Positions 6,957-8,916 of a stretch of DNA of 8,916 nt are shown here, piece by piece. A program made the position numbers and the translations under genes. The notes beneath the pieces are model-generated. The model saw only the letters and a list, made by a program, of their open reading frames with translations. It was not told the DNA's origin and did not search any database. The stretch lies in NCBI GenBank assembly GCA_030634235.1, contig DAOWBD010000028.1, positions 1 through 8,916 of the forward strand. Direction: 5' to 3'. The DNA is from Candidatus Omnitrophota bacterium (lineage in GTDB: Bacteria > Omnitrophota > Gorgyraeia > Zapsychrales > Zapsychraceae). The number at the start of each line of letters is the position of its first letter. Positions within the stretch are counted from its first letter, which is position 1.

Positions 6957-7623
6957 TACATCTACTAAGAATTTGAGCTTGGCTGTTTCGAAGAACGGGA
7001 AGGTTTTGAGGTTTCGTAACACGAAACTGAACCGGCCGTTAGACCGGTCGATCATGCCCAGCATAAAGAAGATATTGGACAGCGCCGGGATGCCAATAAA
7101 GAAATTAGACGGTTTTGCCGTCGGGCTTGGGCCGGGTTCGTTTACCAGTCTAAGGGTCGGGTTATCGACGATAAAAGGATTAGCTTTTGCGGTGTGCAAG
7201 CCCGTTGTCGGCGTTTCAAGTCTCGATCTATTGGCGATGAATGTGCGCGACAATGCGCAGGTTTGCACGCTTTGTGATGCCAGGCGGAACCTTGTATATG
7301 CTTGTCTCTATGAAAAAAAAGGAACGGCGTTAAAGCGAAAGAGTGATTATCTTCTGACGAATATTCATGATGCGTTAAAACAAGTTAAAGGAGCAACTGT
7401 TTTTATCGGGGATGGCCTTAAGTTGTACAGGGATGATATTAAGAAGGTAAAAACGATTACGCCTCAATTCGCTGATGAAAAAGATGTTTTCCCGCGGGCC
7501 CGGCATTTAGTTCCGCTTGTCGCGGAGCGAATTAAAAAGGGGAAGTGGGATCCTGTTGATAAATTAATTCCGTTGTATCTGTATCCTGACCATTGTCAGA
7601 TAAAAAAGGGAAGTAAAAAGTGA
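6937..7623 (+). CDS. tsaB: tRNA t6A37 synthesis protein TsaB
   Basis: TsaB is the ASKHA-fold, non-catalytic partner of TsaD in bacterial t6A synthesis; it scaffolds TsaD and TsaE. The protein is 228 residues, normal for the family. It opens with LLCIDTST, the first strand and phosphate-loop remnant of the ASKHA fold. RSIMPSIKKIL (37-47) is the dimer-helix region, and GPGSFTSLRVG (65-75) is the most diagnostic motif. The start ATG 6937 lies inside tsaE, and the stop TGA overlaps the GTG start of alr (GTGA, 7620-7623), so the three genes are likely co-translated. TsaD and TsaC are not in the window and must be elsewhere. A run of eight A bases (7313-7320) lies in the Lys codons of the second half. 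Confidence 0.94.
   Translation: MNLLCIDTSTKNLSLAVSKNGKVLRFRNTKLNRPLDRSIMPSIKKILDSAGMPIKKLDGFAVGLGPGSFTSLRVGLSTIKGLAFAVCKPVVGVSSLDLLAMNVRDNAQVCTLCDARRNLVYACLYEKKGTALKRKSDYLLTNIHDALKQVKGATVFIGDGLKLYRDDIKKVKTITPQFADEKDVFPRARHLVPLVAERIKKGKWDPVDKLIPLYLYPDHCQIKKGSKK
7606..7613 (+). promoter_or_regulatory. Ribosome binding site of alr
   Basis: AAGGGAAG lies in the last codons of tsaB, six bases before the GTG start at 7620. It supports that start, for which no nearby in-frame alternative exists. Confidence 0.5.
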
Positions 7624-8798
7624 AGAAGATCGGGTATTTAACATATTGTGAAATTGATCTGGCAGCCGTTGATCATAATTTAAAAGAGGTCATAAAGCTG
7701 GCCGCAAGAAACAAGTTTTCTCTTCCGACCCGTTCCTGTTCCCGGAAAAGAACTAAGGACGTAGCGACGGTCCTGGCCGTGATCAAGGCGGACGCCTATG
7801 GCCATGGCGCCGGGAAGATCGCTTCCCTGTTGGATAAAGCGGGTGTTGGCTTCTTAGGTGTTTCTGATGTTGATGAGGGGGTCGCTTTGCGCGAGGCCGG
7901 TATAAAGAGGCCTATTCTTTTATTTGAAAGCACGCTTGCGGCGCATGCCTGCAAGATCGTGGATCACGAGCTGATGCCGACGGTGTGCACGCTTGAACTG
8001 GCCCGGGCCCTGAACCGGTACGCGCAAAAACGCAAGAAGAGGATCGATATCCACATCAAGGTTGATACCGGAATGGGGCGTTTGGGGATCTGGCACGAAG
8101 AGGCTTTTGATTTTATCAAAAAGGTCAGCCGGTTGACCTTTTTAAGGATCATGGGAATCTTTACTCATTTCCCGGCCGCGGATACGGATCGAAGGTTTAC
8201 AAGAGAACAGATCGGATATTTGTATAACTTGGTGACAAGCCTCGATCGCGCGGGCCTGATCATTCCCTATATTCACGCGGCTAACAGTATGGGGTTGGCC
8301 GGTTATCAAACCCATATCCTGAACTTATCGAGGCCGGGGCTGATATTGTACGGATTGTATCCTCATTCGGGCCTTCGAAAAAATATTTGTTTAAAATCTG
8401 TGCTCAGCGTGCGATCTCATGTTATATTTTTAAAGGAGATAAAGAAGGGGAGAAGTATCAGTTACGGCAGGACGTTCTTTACAAAAAAAGACATGCTGAT
8501 CGCGACGATCCCGATTGGTTACAATGACGGATATTTCCGGGCGCTCTCTAACCGGGCTTCCGTTCTCATTGGCGGGGTTCGATGTCCGGTTGTCGGACGC
8601 GTGACCATGGATCAGATCATGGTCGATGCTTCGCATGTCAAAGGGGTCAAGTTGGGCTCCCCCGTTACGGTGTTGGGGCAGCAAAAAGGAGAATGTGTTT
8701 CTGCCGACGAATTGGCCAAACATGCCGGAACGATCAATTATGAGATTGTGTGCAGTTTAGGAGGCCGGTTACCTAAGGTATACAAAAAAAGGAAATAA
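7620..8798 (+). CDS. alr: Alanine racemase with an extra N-terminal loop
   Basis: PLP enzyme that interconverts L- and D-alanine, supplying D-Ala for peptidoglycan in the cytoplasm. The protein is 392 residues with a TIM barrel and a C-terminal beta domain. PLP-binding Lys56 lies in AVIKADAYGHG. KVDTGMGRLG carries Lys147 and Arg154, HAANSMG is conserved, and SISYGRTF has the second catalytic base Tyr282. IPIGYNDGY and VVGRVTMDQIMVD complete the active site. The start is GTG 7620, overlapping the tsaB stop. Against Geobacillus Alr (Lys39, Tyr265, as I recall), both catalytic residues are shifted by 17, while the AEVDLDAI-N start aligns without a shift. The extra 17 residues therefore lie between about residues 29 and 47. 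That stretch is rich in Lys, Arg and Ser. The active-site residues are intact, so the enzyme is probably functional; I infer that the loop is tolerated at the surface. Confidence 0.96.
   Translation: MKKIGYLTYCEIDLAAVDHNLKEVIKLAARNKFSLPTRSCSRKRTKDVATVLAVIKADAYGHGAGKIASLLDKAGVGFLGVSDVDEGVALREAGIKRPILLFESTLAAHACKIVDHELMPTVCTLELARALNRYAQKRKKRIDIHIKVDTGMGRLGIWHEEAFDFIKKVSRLTFLRIMGIFTHFPAADTDRRFTREQIGYLYNLVTSLDRAGLIIPYIHAANSMGLAGYQTHILNLSRPGLILYGLYPHSGLRKNICLKSVLSVRSHVIFLKEIKKGRSISYGRTFFTKKDMLIATIPIGYNDGYFRALSNRASVLIGGVRCPVVGRVTMDQIMVDASHVKGVKLGSPVTVLGQQKGECVSADELAKHAGTINYEIVCSLGGRLPKVYKKRK
7707..7757 (+). other. Extra 17-codon segment in alr, possible in-frame inserted element
   Basis: This stretch encodes residues 30-46 of alanine racemase, a Lys/Arg/Ser-rich loop just before the strand that carries the PLP lysine. 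The usual spacing between the first conserved Asn (residue 20) and that lysine is 19 residues; here it is 36. The DNA contains an imperfect inverted repeat (7718-7727 with 7743-7752). A loose purine-rich direct repeat (7706-7715 and 7748-7757, 8 of 10 matching) lies around it. The boundaries are approximate. That this is an inserted element, rather than an old lineage-specific loop, is inference. Confidence 0.45.
7718..7752. repeat. Imperfect inverted repeat inside the extra alr segment
   Basis: TTCTCTTCCG (7718-7727) pairs with CGGAAAAGAA (7743-7752) at nine of ten positions, with one C/A mismatch and a 15-nt loop. It sits in the codons that homologous alanine racemases lack. Confidence 0.55.
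8118..8143. repeat. Perfect 10-bp inverted repeat in alr, terminator-like shape
   Basis: AAAAAGGTCA (8118-8127) and TGACCTTTTT (8134-8143) are exact reverse complements around the 6-nt loop GCCGGT. The transcript would form a hairpin flanked by A and U tracts, the shape of a weak bidirectional intrinsic terminator. It is wholly inside the alr coding sequence (around residues 167-175), in frame and coding plausible protein, so a real termination role is doubtful. Confidence 0.5.
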
Positions 8799-8803
8799 AG
8801 ACG

Positions 8804-8916
8804 ATGTCGAAAAAAGAAAAAACGATCCTTGTTGTCGACGATAGCCCGGTCATGCAGAAGCTGACGGAGAAGAAGCTGACCAATAATAGCTTCACGGTCT
8901 ATGCCGCCTACGACGG
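8804..8916 (+). CDS. CheY-like response regulator receiver domain, N-terminal part (3' end outside the window)
   Basis: Only the first 37 codons are visible. The translation begins MSKKEKTILVVDDSPVMQKL. The first hydrophobic strand followed by the acidic pair Asp12-Asp13 is the Mg-binding site of receiver domains, and DDSPVMQKL resembles the CheY/PilH-type start. The phospho-acceptor Asp (expected near residue 55-60) and any output domain lie beyond the edge, so it could be a stand-alone receiver, a DNA-binding regulator or a hybrid protein. The ATG at 8804 is five bases after the alr stop, with AAAGGAAA (8788-8795) upstream, so it may be read from the same transcript. The partner histidine kinase is not visible. 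Confidence 0.88.
   Translation, partial: MSKKEKTILVVDDSPVMQKLTEKKLTNNSFTVYAAYD

Noticed and set aside
6834..7268. Long open frame on the - strand opposite tsaE and tsaB
   Set aside because: It has no recognisable domain and lies antisense to two clearly conserved genes. The same applies to the - strand frames at 1791-2231, 134-523 and 3158-3556.
8432..8438. Strong AAAGGAG ribosome-binding-like site inside alr
   Set aside because: No start codon with an open frame follows at a suitable distance; it is part of the alr Lys-Glu-Ile codons.

Overview
The window is a dense, single-strand block of bacterial housekeeping genes. All eleven genes are on the + strand. Intergenic gaps are at most 11 nt, and four junctions overlap: 4 bp at cysS/tmk, 13 bp at holB/ricT, 20 bp at tsaE/tsaB and 4 bp at tsaB/alr. 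I see no rRNA, tRNA, CRISPR array, transposase, phage gene, clear promoter or clear intergenic terminator. The layout suggests one long polycistronic unit that enters from the left and continues past the right edge. There is no gene-free stretch longer than 300 bases.

Layout: the 3' end of cysS (Cys-tRNA synthetase), then tmk (dTMP kinase), holB (DNA polymerase III delta'), ricT/yaaT (PSP1-family Fe-S protein), metG (Met-tRNA synthetase), mtnA (methylthioribose-1-phosphate isomerase), thiL (thiamine-monophosphate kinase), tsaE and tsaB (tRNA t6A37 synthesis), alr (alanine racemase), and the 5' end of a CheY-like response regulator. The jobs are mixed: tRNA charging and modification, dTTP supply and replication, methionine salvage, cofactor synthesis and cell-wall D-alanine. 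No single pathway links them beyond growth-related housekeeping.

Organism: an uncultured-type bacterium with mid-range GC and Shine-Dalgarno-led genes. Two gene strings recall Bacillus order (tmk..holB-ricT..metG and thiL-tsaE-tsaB), but they are joined and shortened. The sequences do not look like a Bacillus genome, and the MetRS is of the type without zinc-knuckle cysteines. My best guess is a candidate phylum such as Omnitrophota or a relative. This is low-confidence inference from gene order and general feel, not from a search.

The most interesting observation is in alr. The codons between the first beta-strand region and the catalytic lysine carry about 17 extra residues, and the DNA encoding them forms an imperfect palindrome. 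This looks like an in-frame inserted palindromic element. A separate perfect 10-bp inverted repeat lies later in the same gene. Otherwise the region is ordinary, and I do not see a new multi-gene system in it.
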